From positions 1-14,066 of the forward strand of contig CAZESH010000089.1 in NCBI GenBank assembly GCA_964514665.1: a stretch of DNA of 14,066 bases, written 5' to 3'. The DNA comes from CAZESH01 sp964514665 (GTDB taxonomy: Bacteria > Bacillota > Bacilli > Paenibacillales > KCTC-25726). This document shows positions 1 to 6,133 of this stretch, one piece after another; within the stretch, counting starts at the first letter, position 1; the number at the start of each line of letters is the position of its first letter. The position numbers were made by a program, and so were the translations under genes. A model generated the notes under the pieces. It did not search any database. It was not told where the DNA came from and worked only from the letters and a program-made list of their open reading frames with translations.

Positions 1-111
1 CTGGCCCGTCAGCCGTATGTACCGGGGGGGACGGCGGAAACGGCCGATCCGGTGAAGCAGGAGAAGATCGACGCCGAGCTGCAGGCGCTCAAGGAAAGGA
101 TGGGGAAATAG
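1..111 (+). CDS. C-terminal fragment of an unidentified protein
   Basis: The first reading frame is open from base 1 to a TAG at 109-111 and gives the last 36 residues of a protein that starts outside the window. The fragment begins with a proline- and glycine-containing stretch (QPYVPGG). It ends in a charged, probably helical tail rich in Lys, Glu, Gln and Leu (KQEKIDAELQALKERMGK). Codon use is GC-rich, like the main genes here, and a hairpin follows 36 bases after the stop, which supports a real gene end. The fragment is too short to assign a family or function. Confidence 0.6.
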   Translation: MARQPYVPGGTAETADPVKQEKIDAELQALKERMGK

Positions 112-127
112 CCCAGCCTGTCGATTA

Positions 128-180
128 AAACCAAGTCGTAAAGCAAGAGCCGCACGGAAGACTGTGCGGCTTGGTTTGTT
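128..180 (+). terminator. Probable terminator after the first gene
   Basis: A perfect 8-bp stem is formed by AGCCGCAC (148-155) and GTGCGGCT (164-171) around an 8-base loop. An outer pair, AAACCAAG (128-135) with CTTGGTTT (170-177), could lengthen or compete with it. The T-rich tail (TTGGTTTGTTGG) is interrupted, so termination may be moderate. It lies just after the stop of the upstream + strand gene. Confidence 0.6.
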
Positions 181-203
181 GGAAAATCTATATGGGCTTG
201 CGC

Positions 204-242
204 AAAAAAGATGCGTTCGACGACTCAGCCTCCGAACGCATC
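204..242 (-). terminator. Intrinsic terminator of the 104-residue gene
   Basis: Read on the - strand, GATGCGTTCG (242-233) pairs perfectly over 10 bp with CGAACGCATC (219-210), and six T residues follow (209-204). This is a textbook rho-independent terminator. The first arm lies inside the coding sequence of the upstream - strand gene (codons for Asp-Ala-Phe-Gly) and its TGA stop (227-225) lies in the loop. Confidence 0.9.
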
Positions 243-539
243 TCTAAAAGCTTTCGATAAAATATCGCTTTCAACATTCCAAAGCTTGGCGATGTCGGCA
301 CAGACATTTTCGTCCCACCAATCGCATAACGCTTTGCGGTTGCTCCCGTTTTCCACAATGAAGGGAAGATGCTCCGTGACTTTGCGGAAGTAGATTTTTT
401 CTGCTTCCGCCATCTGTTCGGGCGGAATCCAGATCTTCAGCTTTTTCATCGTGCGATAGAGCTCTCTATTGCAGGATCTCCTGACTTTGCGGGCATTGGG
501 GACTTCCTGCTGATGCCTTTCGTTACCCGAAGTCTTCAT
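225..539 (-). CDS. Small conserved-looking protein of unknown function
   Basis: This encodes 104 residues from an ATG at 539-537. GAGAGGAG stands about 12 bases upstream, a slightly long spacing. An internal ATG (MKKLKIWIPPEQ) would give 74 residues but has no good ribosome binding site. The N-terminal 30 residues are basic and poorly ordered. The rest looks like a compact soluble domain, with a WIPPEQMAEAEKIYF stretch, a CDWWDEN motif and a C-terminal helix ending in FRDAFGG. There is no signal peptide or membrane segment. The terminator hairpin that overlaps the last codons argues that the gene is real. It lies 71 bases downstream of the cupredoxin gene on the same strand and could be co-transcribed with it. 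I do not recognise the family. Confidence 0.65.
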   Translation of the reverse strand: MKTSGNERHQQEVPNARKVRRSCNRELYRTMKKLKIWIPPEQMAEAEKIYFRKVTEHLPFIVENGSNRKALCDWWDENVCADIAKLWNVESDILSKAFRDAFGG

Positions 540-610
540 CGATCATCACGACTCCTCTCTACACTATGCTATGCGCAGAGAAGGCGTTAAGACACTAATG
601 ATTTTCGTGC

Positions 611-1063
611 TCAGATCACGACAATATAGCCAATCATAGGGCCTCCATGGGCAATGTCGGGATGAGCGAGACAGATTAACCGGTAAATCCCCTTTTTCGA
701 GGCGGTGAAGGTTACCTCTGTTACTTTGCCTTTTTTTACTTCTCCCTTGACATTCAGTCCTTCGATGACAAAAGGATGGCTGTCGCCGTTCACGCCGAAA
801 ATGCTCAGCTTCACAAGTTCCCCCTCATGCACGATGACTGTACCCGGATCCCAACGATAGGCTTCAATCGTTTTGCCGTCCTCGGTTTCGCTTTTGAATT
901 CTCCCGTCACCATATGGATCACGCGGGCTTGCTGCCCGGGAGCGACGTTGGCCGGCACAGCCTTATCCTTGGCGGAGAAAATGAAAATGGCGGAAAGCAC
1001 CAGCAATCCGAATGCGGTAAAGCCGATCAACTGTTTTTTTTCGACCACAAATATTTTGGGCAT
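611..1063 (-). CDS. Membrane-anchored cupredoxin-domain protein
   Basis: This encodes 150 residues and is predicted to be an extracytoplasmic copper-binding protein held in the membrane by one N-terminal helix (about residues 11-30, after a short basic start). Residues about 55-150 form a plastocyanin/cupredoxin-like beta domain. Likely copper ligands are His96 (in GDSHPF) and the C-terminal cluster Cys131, His134 and Met143 (ICLAH...GGPM), with His139 as an alternative. This is the His-Cys-His-Met pattern of type-1 copper sites. The ATG at 1063 is preferred because GAAAGGAG lies upstream at good spacing. The frame stays open to 1201, but that extension is basic and has no ribosome site. The role could be electron transfer or copper handling; the sequence does not decide. 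Confidence 0.85.
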   Translation of the reverse strand: MPKIFVVEKKQLIGFTAFGLLVLSAIFIFSAKDKAVPANVAPGQQARVIHMVTGEFKSETEDGKTIEAYRWDPGTVIVHEGELVKLSIFGVNGDSHPFVIEGLNVKGEVKKGKVTEVTFTASKKGIYRLICLAHPDIAHGGPMIGYIVVI

Positions 1064-1275
1064 AAACGAATACTCCTTTCTTACAGGTTTGACCAGGGAC
1101 TTGCTCCGTTCATGCCCTATGATATGCGGACGCTTGTCTCTACATGACAGCAATCGGGGATTTTTCCATTTTTGCGGATTCGGTAATTTAGATTTGCACA
1201 ATTTTTAATCCGGCATGAGAAGGAATATGATAGAATAAAATAGTTTAGAATATAACGAAAAAAGGTAGGAAATGA

Positions 1276-2370
1276 ATGGGAGACATCGTACATCAGCTTT
1301 TAAATGCAATTGCCGACCTCGGCTATTGGGGAATCATGATCGGACTGGCCATCGAAATCATTCCCAGCGAAATCGTGCTTTCATACGGCGGGTTCCTGGT
1401 ATCGCAAGGGAGCATCACCTTTCTCGGAGCCGTTCTTTATGGAGCGGCAGGCATCATGATCGCTCAAGTGATTCTTTATTGGATCGGAAGGTATGGAGGC
1501 AGGCCGTTTGTGGAAAAGTACGGCAAATATTTGCTGATCAAAGACAAGCATCTGGATCTTGCCGAAGGCTGGTTCAACCGTTATGGAGCAGGCATCGTGT
1601 TTACCTCGCGATTCATCCCCGTACTGCGTCAGGCGGTGTCGATTCCGGCCGGCATGGCCAGAATGCCGCTCTTGAAGTTCAGTGTCTATACGCTCTTGGC
1701 GACCATTCCCTGGTCCGTGCTGTTTATTTATTTCGGCAAAACGCTGGGTGAAAATTGGCAGAGCATTCATGAAAAGGCGGGTCCGCTGGTGATCCCGTTT
1801 ATGATCGGTGCCGCCCTGCTGGCGATTGTTTATTTCAGCGTGAAATCCGTCTTTGCCAAAAAGAACGGCATCAAGCAGGCTGGAAAAACCGGGGAGCAGG
1901 CGGTTGCCCATCAATTGAAATTTCTCGGCAGCGAGTACAAGGTGTTGAACGCGAAAATACTTCGCTCGAGCGGAAGTTACCAGCAGTTTGACCACGTCGT
2001 GATCGGTCCAAACGGTATTTTTCATATCGAAACCAAGCATTGGTCCGGCCGCATTGCCTTTACGAAAACCGGAGTCGAGCGCGATGGCGAGAGAGGGACG
2101 ACAAGCGATCCGACCGCTCAAATGTACCGCCACGAGTACATACTTAAAGAAATCATCAGAGAGAACAAGCTGCCGGGAGATGTAGTGGGCATTTTGTGCT
2201 TTTCCCATCCGCAGTCCGAGCTTCATGGCAAAAGTCCCGCTTTCATGACGGTCAAGCTTGATCGGCTGGTGCACAGCATCCGCTCCTATAAGCCGAGGCA
2301 TGCCATTTCCGACAAAGAGATAAGCCGCATCTATCGGATACTGCGGGAACATATCGGCAAGCCCCGCTGA
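1276..2370 (+). CDS. DedA-family membrane protein fused to a NERD domain
   Basis: This encodes 364 residues. Residues about 1-190 are a DedA/SNARE-associated membrane domain. They contain the acidic EIIPSE motif (27-32), the GRYGG turn (71-75) and the signature FTSRFIPVLR (109-118) followed by a GMAR turn. DedA proteins are membrane transporters or flippases linked to lipid carrier recycling and envelope homeostasis. After a basic linker (190-200), residues about 201-365 are a NERD (nuclease-related) domain with GKTGEQ (Glu207), FDHVVIG (Asp239) and IETK (Glu252, Lys254). This spacing matches a PD-(D/E)xK-like nuclease core, and the key residues are present. The ATG at 1276 follows AGGTAGGA. 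The gene heads a + strand cluster with the next two genes (38-base and 2-base gaps). The combined function is unknown. Confidence 0.9.
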   Translation: MGDIVHQLLNAIADLGYWGIMIGLAIEIIPSEIVLSYGGFLVSQGSITFLGAVLYGAAGIMIAQVILYWIGRYGGRPFVEKYGKYLLIKDKHLDLAEGWFNRYGAGIVFTSRFIPVLRQAVSIPAGMARMPLLKFSVYTLLATIPWSVLFIYFGKTLGENWQSIHEKAGPLVIPFMIGAALLAIVYFSVKSVFAKKNGIKQAGKTGEQAVAHQLKFLGSEYKVLNAKILRSSGSYQQFDHVVIGPNGIFHIETKHWSGRIAFTKTGVERDGERGTTSDPTAQMYRHEYILKEIIRENKLPGDVVGILCFSHPQSELHGKSPAFMTVKLDRLVHSIRSYKPRHAISDKEISRIYRILREHIGKPR

Positions 2371-2408
2371 GCCGGGAAGGATAAAAGAAGATTAAGGAGG
2401 AAGAAGCG

Positions 2409-2975
2409 ATGAGCGTAAATTTAAGTGATAAAATCGGCCGCGGTCTAAGTCCGGAGCAGTTCATGGAGGGAATGGAGCGCAACAAAGAAGCTTTCCGCGA
2501 TTGGTATGAGCAGTTTTCTTGGCAGAACGAGGAGGACAAGGAATTTTTCAGTTCCCTGCGTTTTCGCGATGACCTGCGCTGCTTGATTATTGCTGCGGAA
2601 TGGTGCGGAGATGTGGTGCGCAATGTTCCCGCCGTTATGCGGATATTGGAAGAAACGGAAATGCCCGTGGAGGTACTGATCTTGGAGGAGCACACGGATG
2701 TCATCGATCAATTTCTGACGATGGGCGGACGCGCGATTCCAAAGGTGGTATTCATCGACACAGGCGGTCTCGTACTGGGGGATTGGGGACCGAGACCGGC
2801 TCATGTTCAAGAAGTCATGGTTGCCTTCAAAGCGGAAAACCCGGATCGTGAAGCGCCCGATTACCAGGACAAGATCAAGATTGCCCGTCAGGAAATGGGT
2901 CAACGTTATGGAGAAGGAACAGGATATCAGAGCGTGATTGCACAGGAATTGCGCGAAATCCTCTCCAAATTCTGA
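2409..2975 (+). CDS. Thioredoxin-fold protein with a one-cysteine active site
   Basis: This encodes 188 residues and is cytosolic, with no signal peptide. Residues about 55-140 show a thioredoxin fold: a beta strand leading to AAEWCGDVV (62-70), then the cis-proline segment RAIPKVVFID (108-117). The usual CxxC is CGDV here (Cys66, Val69), so the resolving cysteine is missing and classical disulfide exchange is unlikely. The family is the thioredoxin-like group often annotated simply as thioredoxin family protein (Thioredoxin_9 type). An N-terminal helical extension and a C-terminal helical tail (150-188) flank the fold. The start is strongly supported by AAGGAGGAAG before the ATG. It lies between the DedA-NERD gene and the MBL hydrolase gene and is probably in one transcript with them. 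A chaperone-like or peroxide-sensing role is possible but unproven. Confidence 0.85.
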   Translation: MSVNLSDKIGRGLSPEQFMEGMERNKEAFRDWYEQFSWQNEEDKEFFSSLRFRDDLRCLIIAAEWCGDVVRNVPAVMRILEETEMPVEVLILEEHTDVIDQFLTMGGRAIPKVVFIDTGGLVLGDWGPRPAHVQEVMVAFKAENPDREAPDYQDKIKIARQEMGQRYGEGTGYQSVIAQELREILSKF

Positions 2976-2977
2976 TC

Positions 2978-3601
2978 ATGTTCAGTATTGAAACTTATCC
3001 CTTGGGGCCGCTCGCAACCAACGCTTATTTGCTGTTCGACGGCGAACGCGGGCGAGGAGTGGTCATCGATCCCGGCATGCAGCCGCAAAAGCTAATCGAA
3101 CGGATAACGGATTTGGACATTGAGGCGATCGTGCTGACGCATGCCCATTTCGATCATATCGGCGGAGTGGATGAAATCCGCAGGTGGAAAAATTGCCCTG
3201 TTTATTCGCACGAAGCGGAAGCGGAATGGCTGGTGAACCCGCAATTAAACGGCTCCCTGCTGTGGCCGGATATCGGTCCAGCGATTTCCACCGAGCTTCC
3301 GGATGTGTATTTCCGGGAGGAAGGCGAGCTCAAATTTCTCGGTGAAACGTTCCGGTTGTTTCATACGCCAGGACATTCGCCGGGCAGCATCAGTCTATTG
3401 CACGGCTCCGACTTGTTCGGCGGGGACGTGCTGTTCAGGCAGGGAGTGGGACGCACCGATCTTCCCGGCGGCAGCACCAAGGAATTGTACCGCTCCATAT
3501 ACGACAAGCTGTTCACGCTGCCGGACGACGTGACGGTATACCCCGGACACGGTCCGCAAACCACGATCGGCTATGAGAAACAGCATAATCCTTATGTATG
3601 A
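2978..3601 (+). CDS. MBL-fold metal-dependent hydrolase (YqgX/glyoxalase II-like)
   Basis: This encodes 207 residues, full length for the family. The zinc-binding motif THAHFDH (54-60: His55, His57, Asp59, His60) is intact. So are His133 in the TPGHSPGS segment, the bridging Asp150 in GGDVLF and His191 in PGHGPQT, giving a complete dinuclear metal site. The N-terminus (PLGPLATNAYLLF) resembles the YqgX group of Gram-positive hydrolases. Related enzymes hydrolyse thioesters such as S-lactoylglutathione, but the substrate cannot be read from sequence. The ATG lies two bases after the stop of the thioredoxin-like gene. There is no clear ribosome site of its own, so translational coupling is likely. 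No terminator is evident after it. Confidence 0.92.
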   Translation: MFSIETYPLGPLATNAYLLFDGERGRGVVIDPGMQPQKLIERITDLDIEAIVLTHAHFDHIGGVDEIRRWKNCPVYSHEAEAEWLVNPQLNGSLLWPDIGPAISTELPDVYFREEGELKFLGETFRLFHTPGHSPGSISLLHGSDLFGGDVLFRQGVGRTDLPGGSTKELYRSIYDKLFTLPDDVTVYPGHGPQTTIGYEKQHNPYV

Positions 3602-3895
3602 AAGCTGCATTTCGGAAGAATGGGGAATGGCTGCTCCATGGACAATATGCAAATGCCAGTGCAGATCCCAGGCTGCCGGACAGAGAAGCTGCTATTTGCC
3701 GAAAAAGCCGAGCTGTTTCATATTAGCGGACAGAGGGGACGTTATCAATCGCTAGTCTGTAATTATCTGTGAAATATTAGGCTGATAAAGGAACCTGAGT
3801 CCGCATAACTCCATTTCCGTTCCTCCTGAGCAAGCATAACGGAATCACGGTCCGCACATGCCGCAAAACGACGTGTGCAGCTGGAAGGTGGGAGC
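3602..3895 (+). other. Intergenic stretch without a convincing gene
   Basis: About 290 bases separate the MBL hydrolase from the broken lipoprotein gene. Two short overlapping open frames occur: 3598-3726 (42 residues, its ATG overlapping the hydrolase stop as ATGA) and 3638-3772 (44 residues). Neither has a good ribosome site or a recognisable protein. TTCCGTT (3815-3821) and AACGGAA (3838-3844) could form a 7-bp hairpin, but no T-run follows. No clear promoter was found, although the lipoprotein gene probably had one here. Confidence 0.5.
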
Positions 3896-4326
3896 ATGAA
3901 GGTACCTATTGGTCTATTTTAATTATACTTATAGCAGTTATTTCAGTAACGGGCTGCTCCTCGGGTACAAGTACGCATTCGGATAACATTAGGACGGGGC
4001 AAAAAGCATTATCATTAAAAGCTGCCGAGAAATATGTGCTGGACAATGGAATGTTGACAAGTGTAAATTCTTCTCGCTATACCTTGCCGGAACCTTTGTA
4101 TTGTATGGTTATCGGTAAAGATAAGAGCGGAGATGTAAAAGTGGTTTGGATTAGAGGAAATAAACCAGGTAACCTCAGTATGAAATACGAGTATTTAAAA
4201 AACGGAATGTCAAAGGATCGTATATTATCAAAAATGGCCAAGCTTGGTTATGGCCTTAACCCACAAAGAATGAAACCCGATGAGCCAGTGCAATATTTAA
4301 ACTTCTTAACCTCCATCACCCTGTAA
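3896..4326 (+). pseudogene. Small lipoprotein gene, apparently frameshifted near the start
   Basis: The frame ending at 4326 encodes, from 3901, a hydrophobic segment (SILIILIAVISVTGC) followed by CSSGTSTHSDN. This is a classic lipoprotein signal with lipobox SVTGC and a polar linker. The rest is a small, Lys-rich soluble domain of about 120 residues of unknown family. The in-frame region has no ATG, GTG or TTG before 4036. The natural start is the ATG at 3896-3898, preceded by GGAAGGTGGGAG, but it reads in another frame and stops at 3922. Adding one A after ATGAA would restore MKGTYW and the lipobox. A deletion in the genome or a sequencing error would both explain this. A shorter product from ATG 4036 would lack any signal. 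Base composition is more AT-rich than in neighbouring genes. Confidence 0.65.
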
Positions 4327-4343
4327 AAATGGTGATGGAGGTT
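4308..4343 (+). terminator. Strong hairpin terminator overlapping the lipoprotein stop codon
   Basis: AACCTCCATCACC (4308-4320) pairs perfectly over 13 bp with GGTGATGGAGGTT (4331-4343) around a 10-base loop. The TAA stop codon (4324-4326) lies in the loop, so the last codons form the left arm. The T-run is short (GGTTTTC), so efficiency relies on the very stable stem. Confidence 0.75.
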
Positions 4344-4361
4344 TTCAACATTAAAAAGCTG

Positions 4362-4390
4362 TTGCAAAGCCGTCAGGAGTGGCATATAAT
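4362..4390 (+). promoter_or_regulatory. Sigma-A-type promoter for the DUF4395 gene
   Basis: TTGCAA (4362-4367) and TATAAT (4385-4390) are separated by exactly 17 bases, 38 bases upstream of the DUF4395 start. The -10 box is perfect and the -35 box has 4 of 6 matches to TTGACA. The promoter lies just after the preceding terminator, so the gene is independently transcribed. Confidence 0.8.
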
Positions 4391-4428
4391 AAAACCTATA
4401 AAACCAAGTGGATAAGTAGGTGATTAAG

Positions 4429-4863
4429 ATGAAAGAAATACCCATCGCGTATGTCCGCGCCAACCAGTTCGGCATGGCTGCATTTATTGTTCTTTCCATT
4501 TTGCTGCAGCAGCCGCTGCTGATTGCCGTTGTTTGGGTGATTGAAGCGGCCGGATTGTTGATCGGCGCCAAAGCCAACGTATTTATCGCCGTGATCAAAC
4601 CGTTTGTCAGGCATCGCTTGGCGAGTTCTCTCATGGAAGCGGTCGAGCTGCAGCGGTTCAACAATTCGATAGCGCTCAGCCTGTTGAGCTTGTCGGTCAT
4701 ATTCCTGTTCGGTTTTCATTGGCTGGTTGCGGGCTACATTTTTGCGGGCATGGTGGCATTGGCGGCTATTTGCGCAATACTCGGATATTGCATCGGCTGC
4801 ACGCTTTATTATCAGTTTAAGCAGTGGAAGCTGCGCAGAAATCTGGCTTCCCGACAAGGCTAG
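4429..4863 (+). CDS. DUF4395 family membrane protein
   Basis: This encodes 144 residues with four probable membrane segments (about 13-27, 29-48, 82-99 and 101-127). The N-terminal IPIAYVRANQFG, the central ELQRFNNSIA and a late GYCIGCTLYYQFK with a CxxC pair (Cys121, Cys124) fit the DUF4395 family. Family members are often found near thiol or sulfur-related proteins, but their role is undefined. The ATG at 4429 is chosen because AGTAGGTG lies about 8 bases upstream; a GTG at 4420 is in frame but overlaps that site. The TAG stop overlaps the TAG stop of the convergent gene within a shared CTAG. Confidence 0.85.
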   Translation: MKEIPIAYVRANQFGMAAFIVLSILLQQPLLIAVVWVIEAAGLLIGAKANVFIAVIKPFVRHRLASSLMEAVELQRFNNSIALSLLSLSVIFLFGFHWLVAGYIFAGMVALAAICAILGYCIGCTLYYQFKQWKLRRNLASRQG

Positions 4864-5588
4864 GAACGGCGGAATTTCAAGATTCGGTAATAGTCGGATT
4901 TGTCTTTCAACTTTTTGAACAGTGAAACCGAAGGGGCAAAGTTGCTTTCGATGATCCAGACTTTGCCTTCCTCGTCTATTCCCATATCGATGCCGAACAT
5001 CCGCTGTTTCGGATATTTTTGCCCCAACCGCTCTGCAGTTTGCAGGGCTAATTCTTTGAGACGGGCTTGGATGCTCTCGCTCGAAACCGTGATGTTGGAA
5101 CGGTTTATCGCAGAGGCAACGGTTGTGACCGTTCCTTTGCTGCGCTTCACGTTGGTCACGATATAACCGGGGCCGGCAATTTTGGCCAGTTGTCCGGTAA
5201 CCGTCCAGCCGGAGTCTTTGCCTTTTTGCACCATGACGCGAACGTCAAACGGGCGGCCGTTGATGCGCGCCAGCGGAATCCGCTGCTGAACCATATAGCT
5301 CCGCTTGTTTTTCCAGCTAATCAGTTGGGGATACAGCCGGGCACGTTCCGGGACGGTTGTTTGACTGGCGTTTCTATGCAGGGTGAAGCTGCCGTTTTTT
5401 TCTCTTGAAATCTGAATGATTCCCATGCCACCGTATCCCGAGGTCGGTTTCACAATCACTTTTTGATAGCGGTTCAGCATGCTGAACAAGTTTCCCTCTG
5501 TCAGGCTTAATGTTGCCGGGAGATGCTCGGCAATCGTCGGATTTCGCCGCAAATAAACCGTTCGCCACCATTTATATCCTTTTGCCAA
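4860..5588 (-). CDS. YheC/YheD-family ATP-grasp protein (spore coat-associated type)
   Basis: This encodes 242 residues. An ATP-grasp fold is indicated by VIVKPTSGYGGMGI (44-57: Lys47 and the glycine loop), QQRIPLARINGRPFDVRVMVQ (101-121), and the metal-binding end GIDMGIDEEGKVWIIESNF (199-217: Asp201, Glu214, Asn216). YheC/YheD proteins in spore formers are associated with the endospore coat; their reaction is unknown. This copy is shorter than many relatives and consists essentially of the ATP-grasp part. The start is TTG at 5588-5586, preceded by a near-perfect AAAGGAGG at good spacing; no ATG fits. It is convergent with the DUF4395 gene, and no terminator hairpin separates them. Confidence 0.87.
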   Translation of the reverse strand: MAKGYKWWRTVYLRRNPTIAEHLPATLSLTEGNLFSMLNRYQKVIVKPTSGYGGMGIIQISREKNGSFTLHRNASQTTVPERARLYPQLISWKNKRSYMVQQRIPLARINGRPFDVRVMVQKGKDSGWTVTGQLAKIAGPGYIVTNVKRSKGTVTTVASAINRSNITVSSESIQARLKELALQTAERLGQKYPKQRMFGIDMGIDEEGKVWIIESNFAPSVSLFKKLKDKSDYYRILKFRRS

Positions 5589-5742
5589 GATCTTTCCTCC
5601 TTTGAATCAATGGGCCTCTCATGCAGTTTATGTTCCTGCTTCGAATCGGGATTAGGCGTTATGACCGGTTCATGTGAAATAGGCTGGTATAAGGGAATCT
5701 TGCTTCACAATGAGATATGAAAGTGTATAATCAAATTAAGCA

Positions 5743-5779
5743 CAAAAAAAGAGCTGAACCGAAAAAAGGTCACAGCTCC
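5743..5779 (-). terminator. Intrinsic terminator after ydjO
   Basis: Read on the - strand, GAGCTG (5778-5773) pairs with CAGCTC (5756-5751). An inner ACC/GGT pairing lies next to it, and a run of seven T residues follows (5750-5744). It starts 9 bases after the ydjO stop codon and separates ydjO from the YheC/D-like gene. Confidence 0.85.
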
Positions 5780-5787
5780 TTTGCATG

Positions 5788-5976
5788 TTATCTGACGTGG
5801 TTTTGCAGTATCGGCAAACGTTTGATTTCAGTGCTCATTTGCGAGCTGCATAAAGGACAAAGCGGCTGATTTTCAAATGTAAAATCGTTTCGCATCCATC
5901 CGTTGCAGTCCTCGCTTGTGCAGGACCATATGGAGATATCGTCCTCCGGAATGACTTCAGCCTGTTTTCTGAACAA
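5788..5976 (-). CDS. ydjO: YdjO-family small zinc-ribbon-like protein
   Basis: This encodes 62 residues. Four cysteines are arranged as C19-x4-C24 and C40-x2-C43 within WSCTSEDCNGWMRNDFTFE and PLCPLCSSQM, which closely fits the YdjO family of B. subtilis, described as cold-inducible. The cysteines probably bind zinc. The start is TTG at 5976-5974 with AGGAGG upstream at about 8 bases; no ATG is available. It is divergent from the quinone oxidoreductase gene across a 157-base gap that should carry both promoters, though none is convincing. The molecular role is not established. Confidence 0.85.
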   Translation of the reverse strand: MFRKQAEVIPEDDISIWSCTSEDCNGWMRNDFTFENQPLCPLCSSQMSTEIKRLPILQNHVR

Positions 5977-6133
5977 ATTTAGCGCCTCCTAAGATCTGGT
6001 TTTGCCATATGATATATATATGTGCGATGCGGTATCGTCATGCCGGCTGCTGGAACGAATAGGCACATCAGGGGAAATCATTCTTAATATATGGAATTTT
6101 GAAGTCAAGTATACAAAAAAAGGCGGGATTTTT

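Noticed and set aside
1064..1201. N-terminal extension of the cupredoxin protein to 196 residues
   Set aside because: The extension lacks a ribosome site and would put 46 basic residues before the membrane anchor; the ATG at 1063 has GAAAGGAG.
1381..2352. Long - strand open frame of 323 codons opposite the DedA-NERD gene
   Set aside because: It has no ribosome site or recognisable domains, and the + strand gene has clear family motifs throughout.
3598..3726. 42-residue frame overlapping the MBL hydrolase stop (ATGA)
   Set aside because: The coupling geometry is attractive, but there is no recognisable sequence or ribosome site, and another small frame overlaps it; not listed as a gene.
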